A DNA stretch of 64,000 nucleotides, taken from the NCBI GenBank assembly GCA_008711295.1, contig VUYV01000090.1:1460492-1524491 (forward strand), written 5' to 3'. The stretch is from Anarhynchus alexandrinus. Its lineage: Eukaryota; Chordata; Aves; Charadriiformes; Charadriidae. Position 1 is the first letter of the stretch; every line of letters begins with the position of its first letter. Positions 24,130 through 37,500 of this stretch are shown here, in pieces. The notes under the pieces are model-generated. The model had not been told where the DNA came from. It saw nothing but the letters and a program-made list of their open reading frames with translations, and made no database searches. Both the position numbers and the translations under genes were made by a program.

Positions 24130-25560
24130 TAAGCATTCATAAACTTGAGAAAACTTCAGGTGAAGCTAAAACCACTGGGGAAATGCTTGTGAGAATGAGA
24201 TGGCTGATAAATTACTGAACTCTTCAGCAAAGCAAGGAACTAGGAAAATCTAGCAGAATAATGGGGAATACAGCATCATAGCCCAAATACCAAAGAACGG
24301 AGATGCAACTGTGACTGTTATACTTCTTCCAGTGACAGACAAACTCTTCCACATTGTCATATAAAACAAAATGAGTTGTAGTTGTGCTGAAGCCTGGATT
24401 TCAACCTGGAAAATTAACCTGTCGACTGATTTTTTACACGAGGGTTAATCATTCAAGAGAACATCAAATGCCTTAAAAAAAAAATTCCTACTTTTTCTGA
24501 AATCATGTGACAGATTTCTTTATAAATTACTCTGAAACATCTTGATGTGCCACGGTATGCCAATAAAAATAATTTTATCAAGGTGCAGCATGTACAGCTA
24601 AATCAATGTAAACTTGAGCAAATGCTTTGATAATAGATAAACGTCAAACATGGTCGTATTATCTCACCTCTGGTATTTGACTGGCCATTATGCTGAAAAA
24701 TGTAGGTGGATCCAGCACAAGTACTGTATGACTCAGAAGCTGTACATTGGAATTAGATTTTGCTGGTTGCAGAAGTCTTCCAAATGGCAAAAATCTCCCC
24801 CGCGTAGTTCAAGACTGTTCAGCATCATAAACATGAGCTGGTTATCAATCAGCTGTGAGTAAACAACAGATATTGCAGCAAGAACCCCCCAGGTCCCAGC
24901 TCACACATTATTTTAGGAGGCAGAGCGTACAAGCAGTAAGGCACATCCTTTGCAGTAGATTATGGGTCAGTACAGATGTATAAAAGGAAATGCTGTCAAA
25001 TAGCCAAAATGTGCTTCCACTTAAGAGAGACTTGATTTTCAAGGGTCTACAACTGGAAGGCTAACTGACAAATCTTCAACGCAGAAGTTAGTTCTGATAG
25101 AGAAAGAAAGTGCCTTAAAAAGACTAGGCATTAAGTGGAATTAATTTATAACAAGTACCAGAATTCATCAGAGTTTTCAGATAATTATGCTTTATCATTA
25201 AAGCTATTCAGAGAGGAAAATGGGAAATATTTGCTGGGAGTTGTGAACCAAGGCAGGGCATCAGCCATGACAGCTCTGCCATGGGGCAGTTGGAGGAGCA
25301 CAAGAAAAAGGCCCACAAAAAGAATCTCTCTAATTGAACTTTATGCAGTGTGGGAAATAGTGCAATATTTAACAATTCTGGGAATATGTAGAAAGCTGTC
25401 CAAATCCAAAAAAAACTGGCAAGGCCTCATTCTGGCCCTAAGCTATGTTGGATGGCAGAGGAAAGAATCACCCTGGAGTTTAAGGATCTCTCGTGTTTCT
25501 ATAGTCCTTGCAGCTATAAAAGGTTTGTGTATGGAATATAACTATTTCATCACTGAGTAA
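24130..25560 (+). pseudogene. Decayed LINE reverse transcriptase, RTE-like
   Basis: Translated motifs appear in the order expected for an RTE-type non-LTR retrotransposon, but spread over different frames. A KLEKTSGEAKTTGEML-like segment (about 24146-24196) stands where 'KLKNGKAAGxDxixaEmLK' belongs. IPKNGD followed by ILLPVTDKLFHIVI (24287-24353) matches 'IPKKGD...ITLLpv.yKif..ii'. A GFQPGK...IFYTRVNHSREHQMP segment (from 24396) matches 'aGFRpGrs..dqIf.lR.i.E.s.e'. SCDRFLYKLL and CHGMPIKII (24503-24580) match 'vdR..lw.iL.hyGiPekii'. DFAG (24756) sits where the catalytic F/Y-A-D-D box belongs, and the second Asp is lost. The C-terminal tail lies at 25135-25560. At least four frame changes and several stops make it non-functional. 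No upstream endonuclease was found, so it is 5'-truncated. The clade is a family-level inference. Confidence 0.68.
25135..25560 (+). pseudogene. Open 141-codon tail of the LINE fossil
   Basis: This open frame corresponds to the region after the reverse transcriptase in RTE-like proteins. Residues 31-37 (KYLLGVV) match 'kWlGHvl' and residues 46-50 (TALPW) match 'ALrW'. Residues 53-63 (WRSTRKRPTKR) match the basic 'p.GkRkRGRPk..W' block. Residues 84-102 (ICRKLSKSKKNWQGLILAL) match the terminal 'tW..l..lA.dR..Wr.lv.aL'. The start ATG at 25135 is only the first Met in the frame, not a real initiation site, because the protein would continue upstream. The upstream part is broken, so no product is expected. 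It may be open by chance. Confidence 0.6.
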
Positions 25561-28500
25561 TATATTACAGGGGGTAACTAGCTATTACTAGTTCATTTAA
25601 GAAAATACTTTCAAAAGGCACTGTGTGCCAAAATTGCGAGACTAAATATATTGTATTGTAAAAAAAGGCATTAATGATTGCTTCCTGGAGATGAGCATTA
25701 TAGGTTTCAATTTGTAGCTACAAAGCAATGAAATTTTCAGTACACTCAGAAAATTGTACATTGTATATTAAGTGAATTGGAGACTTTGAAAATGGATATG
25801 GGTGTTCAATTTTTATATCCACACAGACATGGAAGAACTAGAGAAAAACACCTGCTTTGACTTGACTCCTGAAGGAAATTGCTAATTAAAAGCAAAAAAA
25901 AAAAAAAATCACACATAAACCCCCAACTGGCTCAAATATGCTCAGCACAGTCTTCCTATAAGATACCAGAATCACTCAAGTACTTGTAAAAACGAATAGA
26001 AAACTTTACTAGCTTTAAATCAGTGCAGGCTGGGCAATCACAGGCTCCCTTATCACTTCCAAAAATGACCTGCTTAGAGTAAATTGAAGCGCTTTGATGG
26101 TTCAGATAGCTGTACAATTCACATGTTCAGAGTGGTGATCACCTTCAAATTTAAGCACTTAATTTAAGAGCTTCAATAATTTTAAATTGCTATGTGCCAC
26201 CGAGTGGCAGACAGAGACTCGAGTGTTACAGTATTTTAAAAACACTTTGGTGTTCTGCTTAATATTTTTATTTCAGGGACTTCAGAAAGCGTTTCTGTAG
26301 TCAAACGTGGAAAATGGAACAGATTTCAAGATTAAGGTAGAAAAGACTTCATGGTTTTTAAAAATCAGAGCAGAGGAGGCCTTCTCTGGGGAATATGCAG
26401 CTCCTAAGCCCACGCTTGGCCTTTTCTCTGAACTTGTTGACCAACGTCCTTGTGTGGGCTGTGGCTGAAGGTAGAAAGAGAGGTAATGGAGTTTACATGG
26501 GCATCAAGAGACTTTCCTGTCTACTTACTCTCCCGAAAGAGCCTGCCCAGGTTAGGTTTGTTTCCATGAGGCGTTTCTGCTTAACACCTACTTGCACAGA
26601 AGCAGCTAGGAACGAAAACTTTGCTGTTATTTGGACGCTTCCCCAGTTGTGGGGTCAGGTGTTTTTACCTGGCTGCAGGTTTGTTCATTTGTTATTTTTG
26701 TTTTACTAATCTTCAATCTGATGTCAGGATAAATCCTTCCCGTGTGCTTTTAACTAGCCCTGTACAACATTTATCGATGGAATGCTTTGCTGAAGACTGA
26801 GCTGAACTGTCAGTGGCTACCGTGGACTTGGTCTCAGCGGGTAGGGGAGGTGCGGAGCATACCACAAAGACCCTCACAGCCCCGTAACTCTGTCAGGCTC
26901 CAGATGTGGGGAGCAGGATTTTTTGAGCGAAATGGGCAAGTCAGACTTCAGAATCGATTATTCATTCCCGCTTGGGAGAAGGTGCAAATCTTTGGAGTAG
27001 GAAGGTATCACTCCAGCCTCCTGCAGCCTGGCTGACAACAGGTACTGCTCTTTGGGCTGGAAGGGGAACGGAGCAGGGAGCAGCAAACTGCAGCCTCCAG
27101 AAAGCTTGCAAATGAAACACTGAGAATTAAATCTTACCTGAAGACCCTAGGAGCAATTCACTGGAGCTGATACCTTGTGACCTCTCATTTAGCAGTACGA
27201 GACCAAAATTAGGCTCCTGAGAGGTAAATGTGAATAGTGTCTTTCACTTCCAGAAAACTAGAATCTGGCTCACAGAGACTTTATTACTGAGGGTGCCACT
27301 TTAAATGCTAATCACTATTTGCAGGCTCATTACAGCTTCAGACTGGCCTCTTCAAAGGAATGAAGGGGTATTATGTGTTCACCTACCAGCGAAATTCAGA
27401 CTCCTTTGAAAATCCCAGCTTGAAGGTACAAGGACACAGGCCAAATGTGAGTTCAGTGATTGTTTTGCCAGGGCCTCTTTCAGTATCCGTGTCTGTGCGT
27501 ACAGTCCCAGCCTATACGATGATCTTGTGTTGGCGTACCTAAGTTGGACCTAAGGGTTGTTATGAAATCTGTCATCGGACCAACATCACACAGCTGGAAG
27601 AGGAGCGGCTGTTTCTCCGAGGGAGCTGCGATACGCTGTGCTGGCCGAGCACAGGATCATTCCCCAGTACGGTGTGCCGAAACACCCACGGGTTAAAATG
27701 GGAATTTCGAAGTCCTGATGTTAAACCCATTAATGCAGCCAGTGTATACACATCATTCTGGATGCAACTTTTATGTTACAAGGAAAGCTGGCCTGCTTCA
27801 ACTGCGGATTACATTTCTGGTAGCCAAGTACCCTGACGCAGGACTTGGCTTAACACACCACTGGTATTACGCAACTGAAACTTCTGTACACCTGGTGAAG
27901 GACTCATTGGGGCTCCACTGGATCTCTGCCCTTGTTTGATGATTTTTTGGGTTGAACTTAAGCAGGTTGTGTAGGTTGAATTGTGGCTTCTCTGCCTGCA
28001 ATCTGAACAGCCAGATTAAATTTTAAACTAACCTCTCCCTGCCCCGCTCCTGACTACTTGAATGGATTTATACCGTGTATAAGTATGGCAAAACTGTGTT
28101 GAGCAATTTCTTCCATTTTTAATGAATATAAGCTCACTTTCCTTCTTGATTTTTTTCCAAGAGCGTACATTTTTTTCTGACACATTCCAGGAAGAACTGT
28201 TTTTCCTCTGTATTTCAGCTCTTACTGTGATATTCCAGACAACTTGTACTTTGGGTCTATGAGCGTGAGCTTTTCTCTTCCACACGCCTGACTTCCTGAA
28301 ATCCAGTACTAAGGTGTTTAGATCTACTTGTCTTACTCAAGAGTTGCATCTACTGACTGAAGCTTACATTTAGGGTTGTGAAAAGTTTCATACTCCACCT
28401 TTCGAAGTGTTCAGGTGTTGAAAGCAGGCTGTGAACGTTTTGTGAACGGCCATGCTGGAGCTTGCAGAGAGGTCAAACGATGTGAAAATAGACTTCACGT

Positions 28501-31500
28501 TTGCATGTGGGTGAGCCTGGTGGTCAGCCTGGGTTTGTCACTTGTCTTTGATGTGACAAGAAGGTGTTAGAAATCACCCAGTGCACACCTAGGGAATTTC
28601 TGCTCAGAATAATTGCAGAGACTTGGAGATATGCTCTGAAGCATCAAGTTCTATATATTTCTATTTTTTGGGGAGTAAAACCTGAAGTTATTCTTAACAG
28701 AGGTAATGAGGTTACATCAACATGTTACTTGAGAGGTTTGGGTATTTAGGGAGGGGTGTTGTTTGTTTCCCCTCATTTTCTGGTTAGAAGTCTGAGGGTG
28801 AGTATCTGAGAGGACTGTGAAGCTTGCAGATTTTGGAATAATGGTGTTGCTACATTCTTGATGGCTTTTGCCTAGAAAAAGGAGACAGGCAAAATCAAGC
28901 TGTATTTCTCTGAGTGAATTTATCAGCCAGTGTTTGGGTCACAGTTAGGTTCCTTTCTTGTTTTTATTTAAGGAAAAATCAGTAATCTTTGTCTCATCCC
29001 TGAATTTATGCTGGCTTCCTGTAATGTTTCAATATGAATTTGAATTTTATCCCATTACTAACTTTCATTTCTTGTGTTCTTTCTCTATTAATAAATTTCT
29101 ATGTGTTCATTTACCTGTTCAGGTTCTTCTTACTGAAAGTTGCTGTCTGATAAAGAGTTCTTACTGCTCAAGTTATTTACTTTATGAAGTCCTGAATGGT
29201 CTCTGTAGGCTGTGATTACGAATTGTCACTGAACGAAGAATTTGTATAAGAATATGATATTAACTTTTATAAGTGGTATCAGACAGTTACTTCACCATTC
29301 AATTTTGATGCCACATCTGTAATGCTGAAGGACAGTGGACATACCTGACTATCCCTCTCACCAGCCTGGGCCTGAAAGAAGTGGAAAGACTTGTATGTAA
29401 TGAAAGAAAAGACCANTCTTGTATTATTTTTGCAAGTCCATTAGCTTTGTGTTTTACAAGAAGTATGCTGCGGCTATCTCGTAGAGGGGCCTTTTAATTT
29501 TAGGACCCTTGCTTGAGTTTCTCAATAACTCACAACAGGTGCACAGTTGTCAGGACAGAATTGTACCTCTGTACACCCATGGCTCTGCCCTCCCACGGCT
29601 GGAAGCAATACTTGGGGTTTTCCCAGGGATGTGACTTTGTCATGGAAACTGCACTCCTTACCAGTAAAATTGTGAACATTTTTAATTTCCTCATGGGAAG
29701 AAGGAGAATAAAATTAATTCCAAAGCTGAAAATGTTGAATGGCATTCCCAGACTCACCAGTGGTTTATATAACAGAATCTGTCACTTCAGAAAATTCATA
29801 ACCCAATCTCTCTTCATAGTACAAGCAGTCTTATAATTTAATGGCGTAAGAAAATTCAAGAATGCCAATGCGGACACCCCTGTGTTTCACTGCGGGAAAG
29901 AATTACAGCACAGTTCTCAGGAATTCTATTGTGCAAGAACTAGCAATAGCATATAAAATGCTGGAATTCAACTAATATGCCTTTCTTTTACACTATGTCT
30001 CAATTGAATGAAGGAAAAATACCCAAACAAAACTGTACTGTATTTTGATTATTACAAAATCATGGTTATGTTTTCTATCGGAATCATTTTAGTAAGCATA
30101 TACCACAAAATCACAGAAAATATTGCTCCTATAAATAAAAATAGCAGAACGAGAGGTGGCTGAGTCAGTGTAAAGAATAACCGGGTTTTACTGGCAAAAG
30201 GGTGATATTTTGAATACTCATCATTTATTTACTCTATCTATCTTAAAATTTCAGCCCATCAATTATACATGAAACCGAATACCACAATATAGGAGGGGGC
30301 TAAAAGGCAAGTATTCATTTCCAGCTCTAACATCTCAGTCTTTAAACAAGACCTGCTCCTTAGCATACTGGCAAGACAGATGGCTAAGTGTTGGTAGATA
30401 TGAGATTTATAGTTTGGCATTATTTAACTTCTCCATGATTTGCTTGTACTAGTACCCTTGAGACACATTTTTTCAGAAAGTCAGATTTTTCTACATTTAT
30501 TCTAGTAATGGTATATTGAGAGTTGTTAAGGAAATTAAAGTCCCATTTCAGGCCCCAGTTCAACAAAGCATTTAAGTAATGCGTAACTTAAAGTACATCT
30601 TAAACCAAAACCTATTTAACAAAGGCAAAAAAAAAAAAAAAGGAAACCTTCAGAGGCACTTCCTCACATGATTAAAGTGAAAAGTGTGAGGTTTTTGTTA
30701 AAGTGAACTTAGAAATGCTGCCTGTATCACAGGCTCAAGAGACTTTCTGTGGAAAGGGACATTTAAAGAAGATATTACCTGTTTTCCAGAACGCCTGTGT
30801 AATGTGGTGAAGGAGACAGGAAACTCAATTCAAATTTTGGAGCAGAATATAGAATGAACTGGATTTATCACGTTTAAGGAAGTGCTTTCAGACCAAAAAA
30901 AAAAGGTGGTTTGCAATGAAAAAGAGCCATATCTCAGCTCACAAACTTACTGGGCAGTTAGGCATGTTCCCCTGGGACATCATGACATTGGAGGCTTTGC
31001 TGAAAAACTAGAAAAAAGGCCGTGTCTAATGATGAATGAAGAGACTTCCATCAAGCTGGCAGTAAAATCCCTTGTCTCTTTCTGTCACTAGAAGTACTTC
31101 CTCTTTTAGTAGCATCATCTCTGCTCCCTGTTCTGGAGCAACTTTAGGGAGCTATATTGACAGTTTTAAAAAGTTTGTCTTGTACAGTCCCAGGTCCTGT
31201 TAAAGGACTTGAAAATTTTTTATATAGATAAGTATCAGGTTTGGTATTGTGGAGCATAATCTGTATTTCTGTTGTCCTTGACAGATTCCATGAAACACCT
31301 TTCAGTTTTCCAAGTAAAACACCACTACAAATATTTATGTTCACCTCACCGTCCCCAATAAATTGGAAGTTGTTATTTACAGTAGTAAACCCAGATGCAG
31401 TTATTACCTTCATACGGGTCATCTTCCTTATGAAAACTCATTCATGTTCACCAAGGAAAGTACCTGGTGATCTTGTGTTTTGCCACCTGGTGTGATGCAA

Positions 31501-34500
31501 GATAAAAATCCACAATTTTATCTGTGAAGACACTCACATGATCAATAGTGAGGAAAAGAAAAGTAACTTTCTGGCTAAGTAAGTTCAGTTTCCTAGTTGT
31601 TCATGAAAGATTTAAAAATAGCCATCAAGTATAAAACACCAATCATGATGACAAAAACATTTTTCCACTCACTATTTTGGATTGTTAGGGAGATCAAAAT
31701 ATATTTAAACCTCAAGTTTTGTTACAGAAAAGAAGCAAGTTTATCGTGTTTAATGAAAATTCCCGTATGATAGAAATTCAGCACTGCAAAATGAGTTATT
31801 TTTCCATATGACAGTATAGGGAAAGCTCAGACTCAATAGCTTTCTTAATTAATTATGTCTCTGTATTTCAGCATATGAATGAAAGCTTCAACAGCCTTAT
31901 ACAAAAAGTATAAAAGGATCTGTAGTGAGTCTAACCAAACACACATTAATATGTAACTAATGACAAGAAGCACTTTTCTTTATGTAGTAGCAAATTGTTA
32001 TTAAGCAGAAGAAAGTTGATATTATGTTGATATTGCACTGCACCATTCATTTCACCACATTTTTATTTTAACTTCAAGGCACTCAGAACTTCTTCTGAGT
32101 ACCTTTTATTAAGTTTGTCTGAAGAGGGCAGCCTTTCCTAATGCACTTGGAATTTTCTTAATTTGGCAAGGTTACTGTACGCTGAGCAAATTGACAAAGG
32201 ACATGCTCACGATCCCAAGTTTGCCTCTCATTATTGCCTGTGTTTTCCTTTAAGTCTCTTTCCACGTCTATTTATCAACCAACTCCAAAGAATATTATTA
32301 TTTTAAATATTTGACCTGTCTGCTAAGATATAGTCCAACTCACTTACTCTTGCTGTGAGAGACTTGCTGTGAGTTTTCTAGAACGAAATTTAAAGAGAAG
32401 GTTATTAGGAAATTTCTGAAAATATGGGGTTTGTTTCTTCATTCTGCAGTCAAGAAATAAGTGTGCTTAAGTGCTAAGAATGCATGTGAACAGAGCAGGG
32501 AATGATCTGTCCCTTTCTGTTGACAGTTCTCCTTATCTTTCGTGTTTTCCATCCTGAGCTCCTCTCTTTTCTTCAAAAGGAAGCGTTAGCCTGAAAGTAG
32601 ATGAAGTGACATTACTTTTTCTTTTATTTTATGCTTTAATCATAAGGAAACATTAAAAAAATAATCTTACAGCAAATTCATGCATTGCAATGTTACCAAG
32701 GAAAGATGAATGGCTGCTCCACATTTATCAATTAGTGTGATAGATTTAAGGGCTCTTAGAAGAATTTATCGCCGTGGTATGCTTCGATCACGGTGCAGGG
32801 AGGGGCATTGGAAGAAGCTGGAATGATATATTTTTAGAGTTACTGCTGCTCTAGCCACCATGTCGCATCTCTCCTCTTGCTGTGACAGCCAAATTTGAAT
32901 GCTTGTCTCACCTTCTGTGGTGTTGGGATTTAGATGGCGTGATAGGCCTGGGGGAGAAGGAGCGCAAGCTGAATGCAGGGAGCAAGCACAGGGGCTCAAA
33001 CAAGGAGAACCTAAAGGCTGGACCTGGTAGAAGAGGAAGGTAGATGGAGACAATAGGTGTAGGATTTCACTGCCTTTAAATAAATGGCATATGTTTGCAA
33101 AAGAGTATTATCTGGATTACTAGAATTTCTATATAAAAATGACGTCCAACATGCTGCTTTGGGCAAGAACAGTGACGGTGTGGATCCTGTGCAAGACAGC
33201 TGACTGTGTTCTCAGTAATTCTCTGTAGAAATGTCTGCAAGAAAATGAGAGTACTTTATGTACCCAGGCGCCTGGCGAGTTTGCTGTGGTGGCTGACAGG
33301 TAGTAAACCTCGTACCGCTTCATAGTCACAGCGGCTGTCACCCGTGCTAGTTATATTATGCTGGCACTGACTACAGCCAAACTGCAGTACAATGTCACCC
33401 CTTCAGTTTGTCAGCTCCTCGTCTCAGCTGATGATTAGGCAGTATCAGAGCTAATCTAGTCAAATGATCCCTTTTTTTACTTTGGGGACTTTTTAGGGGT
33501 TTTTTAGGAAAAAAAAAAAAGTGTGAAGACAAATTTCTCCTCTGTCACTAGGGTCAAAGTAGCAAATAATTTAATTTATTCCTCCCACAAACATGTACTA
33601 TTATTTAATGCTACCAAACTCATTGCAACCTAAAGTCATTGCCTGACAGAACGCTTCCTCAAAATCTTATAATTACAGAGATATCTACCTGGTTTTATAT
33701 TCCTTGAATTTTTCTTGCTATGTTCATTGATCTGAAAACACCCATTTCTTCCTGCCTTGTCTTTCCTACAGCAGCCACTTGCTCAGAAGCCGAGGCAGAT
33801 ATTACTTCAGTTCCTTCCAGCCCAAGACTCTCTCAATGACTGGACCGCTCTGAAAAGTATGGGGCTCCTTCCTCTTCCCGCCTTGGTGTTGGACTGCTAT
33901 GAGACATAGCAGAAATTTAATTGTCTCCTTACTCAGAAAGTACTCAACTTTCTACACATCAAAAAACCAAATGAGTTGCAAGCTTGTAACATGGTCTTCT
34001 AAGATGTCAGATTCTCTCCCTGCAGGCCAAAGACCCACTAGCATATTCTTCCTAAATCCTCTAAGAAATTACACCTTAATTGTGTTTGTATCGGCATTGT
34101 CTCTTGAGACAACATCTTACTGAAATTGATTGCTTGTTTTCATTTTTTGTAACTAATCTTGGGAGGGAACATCATGCTCTTTGCCAGACACCAATACTCG
34201 CCGTCTCTCACTGTTTCCTCTGTTTAATGAGTATGTGTCTGTAAAGGTATGGAGGATGGATTTTTTGAGGTTGTAATGAGAAGAAATGTACAAATAATTC
34301 TTACATTTCCAATACATCCCTCTTTTGAAATTGGAAATGGGACTTTCTCTTTCCACTCATTGGGAATGTTTTCAAAATTAGGTTGTAAAAAAATTGTTTA
34401 AGCTTATTGCATCCTGGTCTTAATAAAGTAGCAGGAATTGCCAGCATTTTTCCTGAATGTCTAATTGCCTGTTGAATACTTTAAAAATTTGATTCTTCTG

Positions 34501-37500
34501 AGAATGACTCATTTATCTAGAAAATAGCCTTTTGTTGTTCACTTTTGTCTGTCTCACCATTAAAGAGATCATTAGAGTACCTCCTCCACCTTTCTATGAT
34601 TGCACTGTTTGCAAATAAAGATTTTTAGTTTTGCACTTTCCTGAACCTTCATGATTCATGTCCTGAAATACATGTAAAATATTCTGATTAGTACATCTAC
34701 TGTATACCATCTTTTTACTGCCATTTCTGCACTGTTGTCTTTTGCATTATCTTATCAAGGCTCTTCTCTGTTCTGGCTTTATTATAATCTTCAATGTAAG
34801 CATAATTCTGAATCCTTATTGTCTTTAGTGAACATTAATAAAAGAAGGAAGGAGCCCCCCACACCTTTATGAAAGCATCCATTGTTTTTATATTTGCATT
34901 TGTTCCTCTAATGATTTTTGATTCTATAGTGTATCTCTGAAGGTCTCCTACTCAGTGTCAGTGTTCTGTGTGGTCACTTCATTATGTTTTAACCCCCTCA
35001 GACCTGACATTACTCAAAGATTCTGCATCACTTTTTGTATTTCTTGTCTGCTTTTTTTGATGGGACAGATATCTTTCTCAGAATAGCTGCTGGAAGAGAA
35101 GAGTTTTCACTACGGTGAAGTTCTTTATATTCCTGGTGTTATTCTTTTGTCTGAAATCAACATACACCTGTTAATTCCATTTTTGCAGACCTGTGCAAAC
35201 ATCTGAAGAAAACCACATCTTTCAGTCACACACAAAACTAATCCCATTCCACTGTCTGCCATAACCAAGGCTGTTGCTTTTATAGTTAGTTCCCTACACC
35301 TCCTTGTGCCCCAGCATTTCATTTACTCAGGAAAAGGGTGAGAGTTCAAAGGACCTAAAAGATGTCATATGTCCCAAGTCCCTCTGATAATGCATCTTAT
35401 ATTTCCTTGTGCATTCTTTCAATAGGAGTAGATGTCCCGGTAATATCAATACTGTTGCGTTCCTGACTGATTGTTTAAAGTTACTGATTGATTGCTGATA
35501 ATATAACATGACTCAGTGTAATACTATACTTACTTCCTTCTTTGTAGCCTTTTGTCCACAGAAACAGCTGCTAACTTTTAAAAATCCACTTTCTGACTAT
35601 AATATCTCTCAGATGGCTGTGGTGTGCTCCCCTACCTTCTCGGTAGTGCTAGGGAGAGTTCTTGACCTCAAAGCATTGAATGTTTCCATGTTCTTGTTTT
35701 CTTTTTTTTCACTCTGAGACGATTTCTCTTACCTTATTGCATTTTTCCAAGTCTTGTGATTCTCTTACGATTTCTTAATTGTACATTTTATGAGAAAAGG
35801 ATGCCAACTTTATGTCAACTCCATCTGGAAGACTTGAAGGTTGTTCCTCGATCTCTTTGCAGCTTATCTTCAAACTCTGGCTTTGGGAGAAAGTGCTGAC
35901 TGCACAGCAAATCATGGTATATGTAGCATCTCCACACACAAGTTCTTTCACCATATTAAAATTCCTAAGAAAGAAGTTGTTGCTTGTCACCAACAGTAAC
36001 AGATGTTCAACGTGTTTGTGATTCAAGTACACTGCACTTGTATTGGCCAATACAATTGGGAATGGAGAAGGAATTAATGGCTACAGTATTGTTGACTCGA
36101 GCTTGACCAGTCAGTTCTGCTAAGGTAGATGTGGTTTGAGATGGGTAGTGTGATCTTTAATATCATTTCTTATTTGGTTTGTGAGATATAAAAGGCTTGT
36201 GGACTTCATCCCCACTTAAAGATATACTTTGAAATTTCAAATACATTCATTATTAGTGTTAACAATCAATTAGGTTATGGGAGGTCATGAAGTGAAGTTT
36301 TTTTGTTTAGCACAAAACTCCTGGTTGGCAAGTGTAAAGAGAGTTTCTGAAGAGAGGATATTTTCATCCCTGGCTTGTCCAGAATTTTTTTCCTTCCAGA
36401 GTGCCAAAATATCTGTATTAAATTGGCGAACAGGAGTGGACAAAGAGAAAAAAGAGGGGGAATCACAGTGTCATGACAAGCCCTATACCATTGTTCAGAG
36501 CCCATGTCAAATTGCTGAACTGTGAAGAATCCACTGTTGGGGTGAGTAAGAGACGAATATACTACTTTTGGCAATTTCACCTCAAAAATTATAAGTCACT
36601 ATGTTGATAACCAAGAGTAGACAGTAGATATAAAATGCAAGTGAGTACTTTGAGTGAGTGCCTGAGTTCCTATAAAAACGTCTACTGAATGCATTTGCTT
36701 CATCAAAGCCCAAACCCACAGGTTCAGAGAGATGTACTCCTATGGTTGACAGCTCAGTCAATATCTCTCCTGCTCTGTATCTTCCTGTCATAACATTGAT
36801 TTCTGTAAGCTAGAGGAAGTAATCCCTGATGACATTGTGCAACAATCTTAAGGAAAGTTTGTTTTCCCACTGCGCACTTTTCCATACACAACTTATAAAT
36901 GTATGTCATTTATAACTTTTTTACAAACATCACCTCATAATTCTGTTACATTTTACATCATGACCACTGTATCCAGATCAGCTGCTTTTTAAATGCTTTC
37001 TTCTTGATTTTACACTTTTATGGGACAACATACTTGATGATTCTCCTGCATCATCTCATCCCTGCAAAACAATGATGTCACTTTGACATATGCTATTCAC
37101 TCAGCTGCCAAGCTAGCCGAAGAATGCTTCGTGCGCCCTTTGCGTGGAGAAGACCATACTGTCATGCCACGTACCATCATTCCACTGCTGTCAACACTGC
37201 TATGTTTAATTTTGTGTCCTAACCCCATGATCAGCAATGTTCACCAGCGAGTGGTAAAAACTGCTGCGTAGCTGTAATGAAATGATGTTCCTGTTGTTAA
37301 TCTAATTATCAATCTTTTCTATCTTCATTTTTCTGATTAAAAAAAAAAAATATTTCCATCTCTCTGGAATTCCATAGTGCTAGTCTCACTAGAAAGCAGG
37401 TAGTTTTCCAGGCAGTTCTGGAAGATTTTTAACTGTGAGGAATGAGAACTTGAAAATTAATTTTACTTGTATGATATTGAAGAAACCATGGATCTTTAAA

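Noticed and set aside
26196..26212. GCCACCGAGTGGCAG, CTCF-like
   Set aside because: It has mismatches at two core positions, including the near-invariant G.
26277..26336. 60-bp segment between TTTTTATTTCAG and GTAGAAAAG, exon-like
   Set aside because: Two of three frames contain stops, the donor is poor, and the remaining peptide is unrecognised.
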